Assembly (NCBI GenBank): GCA_023255875.1
Contig: JAGDVY010000031.1
Span: forward strand, 1 to 64,000
Source of the DNA: Hydrogenobacter sp.
GTDB lineage: Bacteria; Aquificota; Aquificia; Aquificales; Aquificaceae
Length of the DNA: 64,000 nucleotides
Reading direction: 5' to 3'
In this document: positions 1-9,083 of the stretch, in pieces
Layout: each line of letters starts with the position of its first letter
How positions within the stretch are numbered: position 1 is the stretch's first letter
Notes under the pieces: generated by a model
Told to the model about the DNA's origin: nothing
What the model saw: only the letters and a program-made list of their open reading frames with translations
Databases searched by the model: none
Translations under genes and position numbers: made by a program

Positions 1-28
1 GTTTCAAATATTAGCGCTCCTGTGTTTG

Positions 29-58
29 GTTTGTAAGCCCACTGTGTGGGATTGAAAG
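29..58. CRISPR. Single CRISPR-like repeat, possibly the end of an array
   Basis: A 30-base unit starts GTTTG and ends ATTGAAAG, the usual 3' end of many type I and III repeats. It contains a short hairpin, CCCAC (38-42), loop TGT, GTGGG (46-50). The 28 bases before it could be the remainder of a spacer. Only one copy is visible because the window begins here, so repetition cannot be shown. If it is a repeat, the array lies to the left. No cas gene is in the window. Confidence 0.4.
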
Positions 59-78
59 AGAAATGTTAAGATTATGAG

Positions 79-687
79 ATGAGCGAAATTTGGCTAAACT
101 CACTGCTACTTCTTGTTGGCACATCTATAGGAAGTCTGGTTGCTGTGTTCTTCAAAAAGGTCCCTGTAAGCGTAAATCTAAGCTTGTCCTTTGCTGGTGG
201 GGTGATGATGGTGGCAAGCTTTACAAGTCTTATACTGCCTGCACTACAAAAAGGGGGTTTTCTGCAGGCTTCTTTGGGTGTGGTTATAGGTTTTCTTCTT
301 ATTGGACTTATAGAGCATCTCTTTCCTCACGAGCATGTAATAAAGGGTGAGGAAGGGATCATAAAGAGTGAAAAGATCAAGAAGCTCTTTCTCCTATTTG
401 CAAGTGTCGTTATCCACTTCTTTGGAAAAGGGCACTGCTACTGCAATAGCTATACCCATTCAGGATATACTTGAGGGTCTAATAGTTAGTCTTTTCGGTT
501 TTTACACTTTTGAGATTTTTTTTATACGCTTCTTCTTATGGGGTTGGGCATAGGTGGTGGAGCTATGATATACATAACTGTAAAAGAGGTGTTTCCAGAG
601 GTTTATGCGGAAGGCTCTCAGATGGTATCCACTTTAGGCTTTTTGTTAGGCTTTCTTTTAATGCTCTTTCTTGACACTACGCTATAA
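79..687 (+). pseudogene. Decayed ZIP-family metal permease
   Basis: ZIP permeases import zinc, iron or other divalent metals through eight membrane segments. The first frame (79-474) carries the N-terminal helices and a His-rich loop (residues 84-86, HEH). It then loses register at the first metal-binding helix, where the usual HNxPEG motif is destroyed. The second helix (ATAIAI...QDILEGL) continues in frame 2 (about 423-553). The C-terminal helices (GLGIGGGAM... to the stop at 685-687) are back in frame 1. About 60 residues expected between these last pieces are missing; intact members are roughly 240-260 residues. This is at least two frameshifts plus deletions, so a pseudogene is more likely than a sequencing error. 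An intact ZnuACB uptake system lies at 48.4-50.7 kb. Confidence 0.82.
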
Positions 688-709
688 AAGTGATCTAAAA
701 TTCTCAAGC

Positions 710-1141
710 ATGTGGCAGGAGATCATAGCTACTGTTTTTTTTATAGGAAGGTTTAGGTACGCTCCGGGTACTGTGGGAACTCTTGCTGGTGTACCTTTGG
801 TGTATGTGTTTGCTGTCAAGTGGTGGCTTGTGTTGATGGTGGCTGTGATACTTTACCTGCTTGGTGTTTGGGCATCTAACTATGTTATAGAGATGCGAAA
901 AGAAAAGGATCCTGAGGATATAGTTATAGATGAGGTGGTGGGCTACTTTTTGTCCTACGCTTTTGTAGAGCCTACGCTAAAAACTCTTCTGGTAGGGTTT
1001 TTAACCTTCCGCCTCCTTGATATAGTAAAGCCTTATCCCATAAGCCTTTTTGAAAAACTTCCCAATGGGCATGGAGTGATGGCTGACGATGTGGTAGCAG
1101 GCATTATGAACTCATTTTTACTGTTCTTTCTCTTTCATTAA
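710..1141 (+). CDS. pgpA: Phosphatidylglycerophosphatase A
   Basis: Removes phosphate from phosphatidylglycerophosphate to give phosphatidylglycerol, at the inner membrane. The 143-residue protein shows the family's hallmarks in order: an APGTxGTLAG segment near the N-terminus, DPExIVIDEVVG in the middle, FRLLDIxKPxP and a C-terminal ADDVVAG. Hydrophobic helices lie between them. I place the start at ATG 710, which gives a family-like N-terminus. An earlier in-frame start at 671 would overlap the ZIP remnant. There is no clear ribosome site. The 3' end overlaps the convergent gene by 24 bases. Confidence 0.9.
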   Translation: MWQEIIATVFFIGRFRYAPGTVGTLAGVPLVYVFAVKWWLVLMVAVILYLLGVWASNYVIEMRKEKDPEDIVIDEVVGYFLSYAFVEPTLKTLLVGFLTFRLLDIVKPYPISLFEKLPNGHGVMADDVVAGIMNSFLLFFLFH

Positions 1142-1903
1142 CTTTGTAAATCTCGCTCCTGAAAGGATCACGGTAAAAGACAGGTTTATCCATATAAAGA
1201 ACAAAAGCACAGACCCCATAAAACCATACAGTGGGTTTAGCTTAACAAACTTGACCAAAAAAGTAGAGAAAATCTTATTAAGCACCAACAAACCTATAGA
1301 TGCAAATAAAGCACCCAAATATGTATCCTTAAAAGCGTACTTTTTTGGCAAAAATAGTGCGTATATTAGCGCAGTCAGACTAAATACAGCAAAAAAGTTT
1401 ATAAGATAGAAAAGATAAACCGCATAACTGCCAAGATAAGCCTTAAGCAAGGAGCTTACGAAGAAAAACAGAGAAAGCATTAATGTGTAGATGATTAATA
1501 TTAGTGGTGTTTTTATCCAAAAAACCCATTCTTTTTCTGATCGTGTCTCTGATAGCACATAAAGAAAGGCTTTGTGAAGGTCTTTTGAAAAGCTCACAGA
1601 GAAAAAATAAGCTAAGACGAGGGAAAGTAGTGAGCCAGATGTTCTGTGTTTATAAAACTTTAATATATCAAGGACCACTTTCTCTGTATGCTCAGGAAAC
1701 AATAAAACTGCGTATTTTATCAGTTTATTAAAGTCAAAGAAAGGTAGGAAAGAGGCAAAAAAGCTAGAAAACAAAATAAGAGAACCCAAAACCATGGTAA
1801 AACTGTATGTGAGGGCAGAAGCGTGATAAGCGTAGCCTTCTATTATGGATATGTAAAAGGTGTAAAAAACATACTTTATGCTCCTAAGTATCTTTGATTT
1901 CAT
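1118..1903 (-). CDS. YihY/UPF0761-family inner-membrane protein
   Basis: A 261-residue polytopic membrane protein of the YihY family, once called ribonuclease BN although that assignment belongs to another protein. It has about six hydrophobic helices, an N-terminal YHASALTYSF segment typical of the family's HxxALAxxxx pattern, and the conserved end LYGFMGSVLLFFIWINLS. The true function is unknown; transport is often assumed. The start overlaps the end of the upstream aminomutase gene by 20 bases, so the two are probably cotranscribed. Confidence 0.85.
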   Translation of the reverse strand: MKSKILRSIKYVFYTFYISIIEGYAYHASALTYSFTMVLGSLILFSSFFASFLPFFDFNKLIKYAVLLFPEHTEKVVLDILKFYKHRTSGSLLSLVLAYFFSVSFSKDLHKAFLYVLSETRSEKEWVFWIKTPLILIIYTLMLSLFFFVSSLLKAYLGSYAVYLFYLINFFAVFSLTALIYALFLPKKYAFKDTYLGALFASIGLLVLNKIFSTFLVKFVKLNPLYGFMGSVLLFFIWINLSFTVILSGARFTKLMKEKEQ

Positions 1904-2987
1904 ACTCCACTATATCTCCAAAGGGACTCCTAAAGATGAAGGTATCACCTTTTCGTTCAAGCAAGTACTGTGGCGTAATGGGTACTTTACCTTTTCCTCC
2001 TGGAAGGTCTATGGCGTAAGTGGGTATGCCCATTCCCGAAAGTCTTCCTCTTAGGTATTCCATAATCTCAATGCCCTTTTCAATGCTTGTTCTAAAGTGA
2101 ATGGCACCTTTTACAGGATCGCAGTGAAAGAGATACTGAGGTTTTACCTTTATTCTAAGCAGTCCTCTAAAGAGTTCCAACATGGTTTGTGGGTTGTCGT
2201 TCACGCCTTTTAGTAGGACTGTTTGGTTGTTTATGGGTATGCCTCTACGCAAGAGCCTCTCTACCGCTTCTTGAGCTTCTGGTGTGATCTCCTTGGGATG
2301 GTTAAAATGGGTATTTATCCATATGGGTGAGTATTTCTCCAAAAGGTCAAGGAGTTTGTCATCAAAAAAGCGCTGAGGTGCCAAAACGGGTAGTCTTGTG
2401 CCAAATCGTATAATCTCCACATGCTTTATCTTCCTGAGTTCAGAAAGAAGGTATTCAAGCTTCTCGTAGCTCAAAGAGAGGGGCTCACCCCCAGAAATGA
2501 GGACATCTCTTATCTCCTCGTGCTCTCTTATGTAGTCTATGATCATCTTTAGCTCTTCTATAGTACGAGAGCGCTCACCTTGTGAAAATATTCTCTTCCT
2601 CATACAGTGCCTACAGTAAACTGCACAGAAAGTAGTCACGCTTATAAGAACGCGATCGGGATACCTATGGGTGAGTCCTGGGATAGCTCCTTCTTCTCTG
2701 AAAGGATCGGGTTCTCCCATGCTTTGTATCTTTTCATCTACCTCTATAGCACGAGGTATGCACTGTAGTCTTATGGGGTCCTGAGGGTCATCGGGGTCTA
2801 TGAGAGAAAAGTAGTAGGGCGTTATGGCAAGGGGATAGATGCCTTTGGTTTTTTCTATGCCTTGGATTTCCTCAGGAAGTAGCTTTATATACCTCTCTAT
2901 AGCCTGTCTTGTTTTTATGCGGTTTTTTATCTGCCAGTTGTAATCTCTCCATAACTCCTCCGGCACTTCTTGAAAGAAATTTCTCAT
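1884..2987 (-). CDS. Lysine 2,3-aminomutase-family radical SAM enzyme
   Basis: A KamA/EpmB-type enzyme moving an amino group from carbon 2 to carbon 3 with a 4Fe-4S cluster, S-adenosylmethionine and PLP. The cluster cysteines are C121, C125 and C128 (CAVYCRHC), ISGGEPL follows at 164-170, and the PLP lysine lies in PGGKGK (329-334). At 367 residues it is shorter than clostridial KamA (about 416) and nearer EpmB (about 340). Free lysine (beta-lysine osmolyte) and elongation factor P lysine are both possible substrates, and no epmA or efp is nearby to decide. Its start overlaps the fabD stop by four bases (ATGA). Confidence 0.88.
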   Translation of the reverse strand: MRNFFQEVPEELWRDYNWQIKNRIKTRQAIERYIKLLPEEIQGIEKTKGIYPLAITPYYFSLIDPDDPQDPIRLQCIPRAIEVDEKIQSMGEPDPFREEGAIPGLTHRYPDRVLISVTTFCAVYCRHCMRKRIFSQGERSRTIEELKMIIDYIREHEEIRDVLISGGEPLSLSYEKLEYLLSELRKIKHVEIIRFGTRLPVLAPQRFFDDKLLDLLEKYSPIWINTHFNHPKEITPEAQEAVERLLRRGIPINNQTVLLKGVNDNPQTMLELFRGLLRIKVKPQYLFHCDPVKGAIHFRTSIEKGIEIMEYLRGRLSGMGIPTYAIDLPGGKGKVPITPQYLLERKGDTFIFRSPFGDIVEYEIKDT

Positions 2988-3913
2988 AACGCCTTCATGA
3001 TTTTTTCCAAGTCTTCTACCTTCTCCACATTTAGCACCCTCACATGGGGAACTGTCTGTTGCACCAACTTAGAAAGCACGTTTTTGGGACCTATCTCCAC
3101 AAAGGTATCTACACCTTGTTGAACCATGTATTGAACGCTCTGATACCATTTGACTGGTGAGAATATCTGTCTGTAGAGGTTTTCTCGTATCTCGTGAGCC
3201 ATGGTGTGTGCCAAAGCGGTGTAGTTTTGTACTAAAGGTATGCTTATGTTCTTTATGGGTGTCTGAGCGAGTTTTATCCTAAAGGCATCTGCCGCTGGCT
3301 TCATAAGGGAGCAGTGTGAAGGTACAGAAACCTTCAAGGGCACTACCTTACCCCCCATATCCTTGGCTATCTGACTTGCCTTTTCTACTGCAGGTTTTTC
3401 GCCTGATATGACCGTTTGCTCAGGAGAGTTGTAGTTGGCGGGTTCTACTATGCCCTCATCGCTGGCAAGCTTGCAGGCTTCTTCTACCTTTTCTGGAGGA
3501 AGTTTGAGAATAGCTACCATAGCTCCCTTTCCTTCTGGGACAGTTTCCTGCATGTACTTGCCCCTAAGATGTGCAAGCCTTACCGCCTCAAAGAGCTCCA
3601 CACCCCCTGCCACACACAGAGCGGTGTATTCACCAAGGGAATGCCCTGCTACAAAGCTGGGTTCTGGAAAGCCCTTAGCTTTGAGCACTGCGTATATGGC
3701 AAGGCTTGTGGTAAGTATGGCAGGCTGGGTGTTGATGGTTTTGTTGAGCTCCTCTTCCGGACCCTTAAAAATTAAATCTGTGAGGTTATACCTGAGTGCT
3801 ATCTCTGCATTGTGAAATACATCTGCAGCTTCGGAAAACTCCTTATAAAAGTCATATCCCATTCCCACATACTGAGAGCCCTGTCCTGGGAATATGTAAG
3901 CTATCTTGCTCAT
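2984..3913 (-). CDS. fabD: Malonyl-CoA:ACP transacylase
   Basis: Loads malonyl groups onto acyl carrier protein for fatty-acid synthesis in the cytoplasm. The 309-residue protein has the oxyanion segment FPGQGSQ (8-14), the nucleophile serine in GHSLGEY (S92) and the catalytic histidine in SVPSHC near residue 199. The start at 3913 is supported by AGGTGAG just upstream. The downstream aminomutase gene overlaps its stop by four bases. No other fab genes adjoin it, unlike many bacteria. Confidence 0.95.
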   Translation of the reverse strand: MSKIAYIFPGQGSQYVGMGYDFYKEFSEAADVFHNAEIALRYNLTDLIFKGPEEELNKTINTQPAILTTSLAIYAVLKAKGFPEPSFVAGHSLGEYTALCVAGGVELFEAVRLAHLRGKYMQETVPEGKGAMVAILKLPPEKVEEACKLASDEGIVEPANYNSPEQTVISGEKPAVEKASQIAKDMGGKVVPLKVSVPSHCSLMKPAADAFRIKLAQTPIKNISIPLVQNYTALAHTMAHEIRENLYRQIFSPVKWYQSVQYMVQQGVDTFVEIGPKNVLSKLVQQTVPHVRVLNVEKVEDLEKIMKAL

Positions 3914-3961
3914 GTCTCACCTCTTTTGATGACAAGCTTGTAAAAGTGCTCCGCAGACATA

Positions 3962-4282
3962 TTACAGTGCTTTCTTTATCTCCCTTCCCACCTTTTCCTC
4001 CACAGACCTCACCTTACTTACAAGACCCTTTGATCTGCCCTCCCTGTAGTCTATTTTCATAGTTATACTTATCCTGTTGCAGTCTTGCTTTAGAGCCTCA
4101 AAGCCCTTCTTGAGCACGTTCATAACCTGGTCCCAGTCCTCTCCTTCTATTATTGTGCCCATAGGTGTAAGAATGTAGTCAAGGCCAGATTTATCAACTA
4201 TATCAACCACACGCGCCACGTACTCACTTACACTTTCACCTTTCCCCAAAGGCGTCATACTTACAAAAACTATTATGCTCAT
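3962..4282 (-). CDS. Thiamine-binding (MTH1187/YqgV) family protein
   Basis: A 106-residue ferredoxin-fold protein of the MTH1187 family, whose members bind thiamine or pyrimidine-like ligands. It has the family's PLGKGESVSEYVA and LDYILTPMGTIIEG segments, and ends in VEEKVGREI. I chose ATG 4282 over an earlier in-frame start because the longer version overlaps queC. A -10 box (TATAAT on the minus strand, 4290-4295) lies seven bases from this ATG, suggesting a leaderless message starting at the queC stop. Confidence 0.8.
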   Translation of the reverse strand: MSIIVFVSMTPLGKGESVSEYVARVVDIVDKSGLDYILTPMGTIIEGEDWDQVMNVLKKGFEALKQDCNRISITMKIDYREGRSKGLVSKVRSVEEKVGREIKKAL

Positions 4283-4290
4283 GTCTATAA

Positions 4291-4941
4291 TTATACTGAA
4301 GAAAGAGCGGATTTTCTTTGTAGGCAGGTGGGACACTCTCCACAAGGGGGTTCTGTACCCAAATAGCACGAGTAGGTTTTTTCAAAGGGCACTCCCAGTT
4401 CCTTACCCAAGATGGCTATATCTCTCTTTGACATGCCAAGAAAAGGTGCGTAGATGTGAATTCTTTTTTTAGTCTTTGCTACCAATACAGAACTAGCGTT
4501 TATGGCAGCCTCTGCAGAGGCTATAAACTCAGGCCTACAATCAGGGTAAGGACTGTCAAGGGCATGAACCCCTATACCTATGTGGTCTATTTCCAGCGCG
4601 TCCGCAAAAGCGCCTGCTATGGAAAGGAAGGTAAGGTTTCTCATAGGCACAGTGGTTATGGGTGGTTCATCTTGTGGGTATTCACCTTTTGGCATGGGCA
4701 AATCCTCATTTAGCAGTGCGGAGGTTTTTATTTCACTGTAATAGGGTATGTGAGCGATGATGTGTTTTTCAACTCCAGCCAATTTTGCGAGCTCTTTGGC
4801 ATACTTTAGCTCTACTTTGTGCCTTTGTCCGTAGTCAAAGGATATGGCATAAACTTTTTCAAACTCCCTTTTTGAGAGCCACAGAAGAACCGCACTGTCC
4901 ATTCCACCAGAAAGAAGCACTATAATGCTACTTTTACGCAT
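4291..4941 (-). CDS. queC: 7-cyano-7-deazaguanine (preQ0) synthase
   Basis: Converts 7-carboxy-7-deazaguanine to preQ0 with ATP and ammonia, for queuosine in tRNA. The 216-residue protein has the PP-loop SGGMDS (11-16) and the C-terminal zinc motif C-x7-C-x2-C-x2-C (SCYLGTEPPCGECPTC). The partner queD is in another operon at 29.1 kb. The start overlaps the end of an unknown upstream gene by eight bases, so coupling is likely. Confidence 0.95.
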   Translation of the reverse strand: MRKSSIIVLLSGGMDSAVLLWLSKREFEKVYAISFDYGQRHKVELKYAKELAKLAGVEKHIIAHIPYYSEIKTSALLNEDLPMPKGEYPQDEPPITTVPMRNLTFLSIAGAFADALEIDHIGIGVHALDSPYPDCRPEFIASAEAAINASSVLVAKTKKRIHIYAPFLGMSKRDIAILGKELGVPFEKTYSCYLGTEPPCGECPTCLQRKSALSSV

Positions 4942-5275
4942 TTACTTTTTCTTCGTATTCCTTTAGATAAATTTTCCACCTGGGTGGTGATAAACTGCTG
5001 GCACAACCGAGAGAAGAGGTGTCGTATATTTTAAAGACCTTAGGTTCTGATGGCTCATGAACAAACACAAACACTGTGTTGTTGGGAAGGAATTTCATCT
5101 GAGACTTCCAGTTTTTTATCTGCAAAAGGATGTCTTTTAACCTTCCTTTTACTTCTTCTGCGGACAGCTTTTCTTTTAACCCTGCGTTTGTATCTTCAAA
5201 AAACCACTCCCCATTCTTTATGTTTTGGATCATCTCAAGGGCTCTATCTTCAGAAGGTATACCGTAAAACCTCAT
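4934..5275 (-). CDS. Hypothetical protein upstream of queC
   Basis: I do not recognise this 113-residue protein. It is soluble and charged, with an N-terminal helical part rich in Glu and Lys, then a predicted strand (TVFVFVHEP) and a short Ser/Pro-rich C-terminal stretch. It overlaps queC by eight bases, so it is expressed with it; that is the only hint of a role. A TAGAAT -10 box at 5283-5288 (minus strand) lies seven bases from the ATG, again suggesting a leaderless start. Confidence 0.6.
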   Translation of the reverse strand: MRFYGIPSEDRALEMIQNIKNGEWFFEDTNAGLKEKLSAEEVKGRLKDILLQIKNWKSQMKFLPNNTVFVFVHEPSEPKVFKIYDTSSLGCASSLSPPRWKIYLKEYEEKVNA

Positions 5276-5285
5276 AAGCTTAATT

Positions 5286-5732
5286 CTAACACATATCTTC
5301 TTCCAGCTTGGTTATTAGGTCTACCCTTCTTTTATGCCTTCCACCACCAAACTCTGAAGAAAGCCATGCGGATACGATAGATAGAGCCAGCTCCTCACCC
5401 AAAACCCTACTTCCCAAACAAAGAACATTAGCGTTGTTGTGCTCCCTGCTTAACCTTGCCATGTACTCATTGGTACATAGAGCAGCATACACTCCCTTGA
5501 ACTTATTGGCAGTTATACACATACCTATACCTGTTCCGCAGATGAGTATTCCTTGCTGTGCTTCACCTCTTTGGATGGCAAGAGCCACTTCACGGGCAAA
5601 GAGGGGATAATCTGTAGATTCTGTAGAGTTAGTGCCAAAGTCTATAACTTGATAACCTTTTGATATGAGAAACTCCTTTATTTTTTCTTTCAAGTGATAA
5701 CCTGCATGGTCAGCACCTATGGCTATCTTCAT
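5286..5732 (-). CDS. rpiB: Ribose 5-phosphate isomerase B
   Basis: Interconverts ribose 5-phosphate and ribulose 5-phosphate in the pentose phosphate pathway. The 148-residue length fits the family. Visible motifs are IGADHAGYHLK at the N-terminus, GTNSTESTDYP, and the active cysteine region GILICGTGIGM. A minus-strand TATAAT at 5742-5747 lies nine bases before the ATG, in the short gap after the regulator gene, so this gene may start its own operon with the queC cluster. Confidence 0.93.
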   Translation of the reverse strand: MKIAIGADHAGYHLKEKIKEFLISKGYQVIDFGTNSTESTDYPLFAREVALAIQRGEAQQGILICGTGIGMCITANKFKGVYAALCTNEYMARLSREHNNANVLCLGSRVLGEELALSIVSAWLSSEFGGGRHKRRVDLITKLEEDMC

Positions 5733-5749
5733 GATTAAAAGATTATAAC

Positions 5750-7276
5750 TTAAAATTTTTTCAACTCTATACGGTACTTTTGTATCCTGTAATCAAGCTG
5801 TCTGAGGGTGTAGCCTAAAAGCTTAGCAGCTCTTGACTTTACATACCCCGTCTTTTCAAGAGCTTTTATTATCTCCTCCCTTTCGGTGAGCTCTATGATG
5901 GAAGGCAGGTGCTTAGGCTCTTCTTTACGAAGCTCAACAAAGAAGTAGGAAGGAAGGTCCTTTTCCCTTATGATACCGTCCTTTAGGATAACGAGCCTTT
6001 CTATTGTGTTTTCTAACTCTCTTATATTGCCTGGCCAAGGGTATTCCATCATTATTTCCAAGGCTTTTGCATCTATCCTAACATTCTTGTTGTAGCGCTG
6101 ATTAAAGAGATTTAAAAAGTGGTCTATAAGCACGGGTATATCCTCTTTTCTTTCTCTAAGAGGCGGTATGTGTATGGGAACTACGCTAAGGCGATAATAG
6201 AGGTCTTCCCTGAAACTTCCCTTTTGCACAAGACTCCACAGGTCTTTGTTGGTTGCGGATATGATCCTCACATCTACCTTTATACTCCTCTCACTTCCGA
6301 GCTTTTCTATCTCCTTATCCTGAAGAACCCTCAGTATTTTAGGTTGCAAAGAAAGGGGCATATCACCTATCTCATCAAGAAAAACGGTGCCACCGTTAGC
6401 TATCTCAAACTTGCCTTTTTTGGAAGTGTAGGCACCAGTAAAGGCACCCTTTTCGTACCCAAAGAGCTCCGCTTCAAGAAGGGTCTCTGGTATAGCGGAG
6501 CAGTTTATGGTAATAAAGGGCTTTTCCTTTCTGTTGCTCAAAAAGTGTATAGCCTTTGCCACAAGACTCTTACCCGTTCCACTCTCACCCGTTAAAAGCA
6601 CCGTTGTATCCGTTTGGGATACCTTTTCTATAAGGTCTATGAGGTTCTTTATAGCTATGCTTCTGCCTATAATACCTTCAAGACTGTACTTTTTACCCAA
6701 TGCCTGCGTTAGGGCTTTCTTCTCCTCCTCCCACTCCTGCCTTTCTAAATTTATCCTCTCTTCAAGTTTATAAAGCATGCCTATCATAGTCCCAAGTATG
6801 ATAAGTAGTTCCACCGCCTTTTCCACACTATCCCTTTTATCAAAGCTTTTAAAAACCGCAAGCACGCCTATAATCTCACCACCAACCCTAATAGGCACCG
6901 CCAAAAAGGATTCATTACCTTCCAGTCTGTCCTTTAGTCCCGTCCTGTTTATGTATGCGCTTACACTAAGGTCAGATAGGACCACAGGCACACCGCTTTT
7001 ATACACCTTCCCCACTATACCCTCACCTCTTTTAAAAAGCCCCCTTTCTATCTCATCTTCTCTTAATCCAAAAGCTTTGACTATCTTTAGGAGCTTGAGG
7101 TCTTTTCTATAAAGAGCTATATAGCTGTACTTTACATCCCAGAAAGAGTAGAGTATTTTGAGCACCTCCCCCACACTGTCCAGAAAGTTCATGCCTTTGC
7201 TCAGTATCTTTGCCACCTCGTTTATTATAGTGATCTCTGGTGTGCTCAGATGTTTTTTTGTGCTTTCTTCCGTCAT
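5750..7276 (-). CDS. NifA-like sigma-54-dependent transcriptional activator
   Basis: A 508-residue bacterial enhancer-binding protein. Residues about 30-170 look like a GAF sensor domain and about 170-195 like a coiled linker. The AAA+ domain has Walker A GESGTGKS (230-237), the sigma-54 contact loop GAFTGA (277-282) and Walker B TVFLDEIGDMP (297-307). A Fis-type helix-turn-helix closes the protein (about 470-508). There is no receiver domain, so the GAF ligand probably controls activity, as in NifA or FhlA. The target promoter is not evident in this window. The start has a leaderless-type -10 (TATAAT, 7286-7291). Confidence 0.9.
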   Translation of the reverse strand: MTEESTKKHLSTPEITIINEVAKILSKGMNFLDSVGEVLKILYSFWDVKYSYIALYRKDLKLLKIVKAFGLREDEIERGLFKRGEGIVGKVYKSGVPVVLSDLSVSAYINRTGLKDRLEGNESFLAVPIRVGGEIIGVLAVFKSFDKRDSVEKAVELLIILGTMIGMLYKLEERINLERQEWEEEKKALTQALGKKYSLEGIIGRSIAIKNLIDLIEKVSQTDTTVLLTGESGTGKSLVAKAIHFLSNRKEKPFITINCSAIPETLLEAELFGYEKGAFTGAYTSKKGKFEIANGGTVFLDEIGDMPLSLQPKILRVLQDKEIEKLGSERSIKVDVRIISATNKDLWSLVQKGSFREDLYYRLSVVPIHIPPLRERKEDIPVLIDHFLNLFNQRYNKNVRIDAKALEIMMEYPWPGNIRELENTIERLVILKDGIIREKDLPSYFFVELRKEEPKHLPSIIELTEREEIIKALEKTGYVKSRAAKLLGYTLRQLDYRIQKYRIELKKF

Positions 7277-7307
7277 GTTAAATTAATTATACGCAAGGAG
7301 GTAAGAC

Positions 7308-7868
7308 ATGGCTATAGACAAAGAGAAGATGAAACAGGCGGTGAGACTCTTTCTTGAGGCTATAGGTGAGGATCCAGACAGAGAAGGGCTCAAAGACACA
7401 CCTGACAGAGTTGCTCGCATGTGGGAAGAGTTTGATAAGATGAGAGATTTTGATTTCAAACTTTTTGAAGAGTTTGGGAATTACAACGAGATGGTCCTTG
7501 TTAAGGATATAAATATTTATAGCATATGCGAGCATCATCTTCTGCCCTTTTTTGGCAAGGCTCACATAGCTTACATACCAGACAAAATTGTGTGTGGTCT
7601 TTCCAAGCTTGTGAGAACAGTAAGAGCTTTTGCCCTAAGGCCCCAGCTTCAGGAGAGATTGACCAATCAGATAGCGGACTTTTTGGTAGAGAATCTTAAG
7701 CCCAAAGGTGTTGCGGTGGTATTGGAGATGGAGCACTTGTGTATGTCCATGAGAGGTGTCATGTCTCCGGGACACATAACTGTTACTTCCGCACTTCGTG
7801 GAGTATTTCTAAGTGATATGCGCACCAGAGAGGAGTTTTTAAAGCTCATAAGAAAGGAAAGGGAATGA
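7308..7868 (+). CDS. folE: GTP cyclohydrolase I
   Basis: Makes 7,8-dihydroneopterin triphosphate from GTP, the first step to folate, and supplies QueD (29.1 kb) for queuosine. The 186-residue enzyme has the zinc ligands C74 and H77 in [10 protein letters not shown] and the third ligand C145 in [10 protein letters not shown], so it is the zinc-dependent type IA enzyme. A strong AAGGAGG site precedes the ATG by a normal distance. lpxI follows with a four-base overlap. Confidence 0.96.
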   Translation: MAIDKEKMKQAVRLFLEAIGEDPDREGLKDTPDRVARMWEEFDKMRDFDFKLFEEFGNYNEMVLVKDINIYSICEHHLLPFFGKAHIAYIPDKIVCGLSKLVRTVRAFALRPQLQERLTNQIADFLVENLKPKGVAVVLEMEHLCMSMRGVMSPGHITVTSALRGVFLSDMRTREEFLKLIRKERE

Positions 7869-8650
7869 GGGTCTGCCTTATAGCGGGTTGGGGTGAACTC
7901 CCTCAAGTTTTCCAAAAAGAAGCCACAAAAAAAGGTGTGGAAGTCTTTACTGTGGGTGTCAAGGGTATAACCACCATCAAAGCGGACGAATACCTGCCCA
8001 TAGGTAAGGTGGGAAAACTCATAGACCTTCTTGAAAAAAAAGGCATAAAGAAGATAGTTATGTTAGGCAAATTTGAGCAAAAGCTCATCTTTTCTCATCT
8101 TTTTACCTTTGATACAGTAGCACTTTCCATTCTAAGGAAGGCAAAGGATAGAAAGCCCCAAACCCTAATTAAAACCTTCATGCAAGAGCTTGAAAACCGT
8201 GGGTTTGAGTTTATAGACCCTAAACCTTATCTTGAAAGCCTCCTTGCACCAAAAGGAAGGATAGGTAATGTGGAACCCTCTAAAGAAGCTATGGAAGATG
8301 CCCTTTGGGGTATGCCTATAGCCAAGCAGATAGCTAACCTTGATATAGGACAAACCATAGTAGTGAAAGATAAAGCGGTGGTAAGCGTGGAAGCCATGGA
8401 AGGCACCCAATCAGCTATAGAAAGAGCTGGAAAGCTTGCAGGAAAAAACTGCAGAATAATAAAGGTGGCAAGAACACATCAGGACTTTAGGATAGATGTA
8501 CCAGTGATAGGACCCCACACAGTGGAAGCGGTAAAAAAGATAAAAGGTGATGCCATCTTTGTAGAAGCAGGGAAGGTGTACATAGTGGATTTGGAAAAAA
8601 CCGTAAAATTGGCAAACATAAATGGTATAGCTCTTTACGGTATGGAGTAG
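7865..8650 (+). CDS. lpxI: UDP-2,3-diacylglucosamine diphosphatase, LpxI type
   Basis: Cleaves UDP-2,3-diacylglucosamine to lipid X in lipid A synthesis, replacing LpxH in many bacteria. The 261-residue protein begins with the typical GWGELPQ segment and carries the C-terminal domain with [32 protein letters not shown] and a final HTVEAVKK-like helix. It supports an outer membrane with lipid A. It is translationally coupled to folE (ATGA overlap). Confidence 0.92.
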   Translation: MRVCLIAGWGELPQVFQKEATKKGVEVFTVGVKGITTIKADEYLPIGKVGKLIDLLEKKGIKKIVMLGKFEQKLIFSHLFTFDTVALSILRKAKDRKPQTLIKTFMQELENRGFEFIDPKPYLESLLAPKGRIGNVEPSKEAMEDALWGMPIAKQIANLDIGQTIVVKDKAVVSVEAMEGTQSAIERAGKLAGKNCRIIKVARTHQDFRIDVPVIGPHTVEAVKKIKGDAIFVEAGKVYIVDLEKTVKLANINGIALYGME

Positions 8651-8678
8651 TTATTAAAAAGGAGGCAGGGCAAAGACC

Positions 8679-9083
8679 CTATATGTAAGAGGTATTAAGC
8701 AAACTACTTCGTAGCTCCGTATCCTCGGACTCTCCTACCAGACCCCTCTCAAAGACGTGCTTGTCCACCCTTGTAGGCTTGAGCACAGATATTATGTAGT
8801 CCATGGACCTGTAGGCTTTTAGTGGGTCTCCACAGGTATAGACATCTACCGTGGCAAGTCCGTGTTCGGGCCATGTGTGAATGGATATGTGGCTTTCTGC
8901 CAAAAGCACAACGCCTGTGGCTCCGTGAGGTTGGAACTGATAGTAGTGAGAGGAGATCTTGGTAAGACCTGCAACTTTGACGGCACTTTCAAGCAAGTGC
9001 CTTATGTCCTCAACCCTGTCAATAAGGTCTGGGTCAACACCGTAAAGGTCTGCTAGGATATGCAGTCCGAGGGTCTTTGCCAT
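8679..9083 (-). CDS. speD: S-adenosylmethionine decarboxylase proenzyme
   Basis: Provides decarboxylated AdoMet for spermidine and the longer polyamines of thermophiles. The 134-residue chain self-cleaves between E63 and S64 (LAESHISIHTWPEHG), leaving a pyruvoyl group on the serine. H69 and C84 match the processing and catalytic residues of the short Thermotoga-type enzymes. AAGGAGG precedes the ATG by seven bases. A second ribosome site and an overlapping short reading frame lie just upstream. Confidence 0.95.
   Translation of the reverse strand: MAKTLGLHILADLYGVDPDLIDRVEDIRHLLESAVKVAGLTKISSHYYQFQPHGATGVVLLAESHISIHTWPEHGLATVDVYTCGDPLKAYRSMDYIISVLKPTRVDKHVFERGLVGESEDTELRSSLLNTSYI

Noticed and set aside
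3910-3960. 16-codon frame whose TGA overlaps the fabD ATG
   Set aside because: It looks like a coupled leader but has no ribosome site and very short length; chance is enough to explain it.
8651-8678. Terminator between lpxI and speD
   Set aside because: Only a three-pair GGG/CCC stem is present and no T-run, too weak to call.
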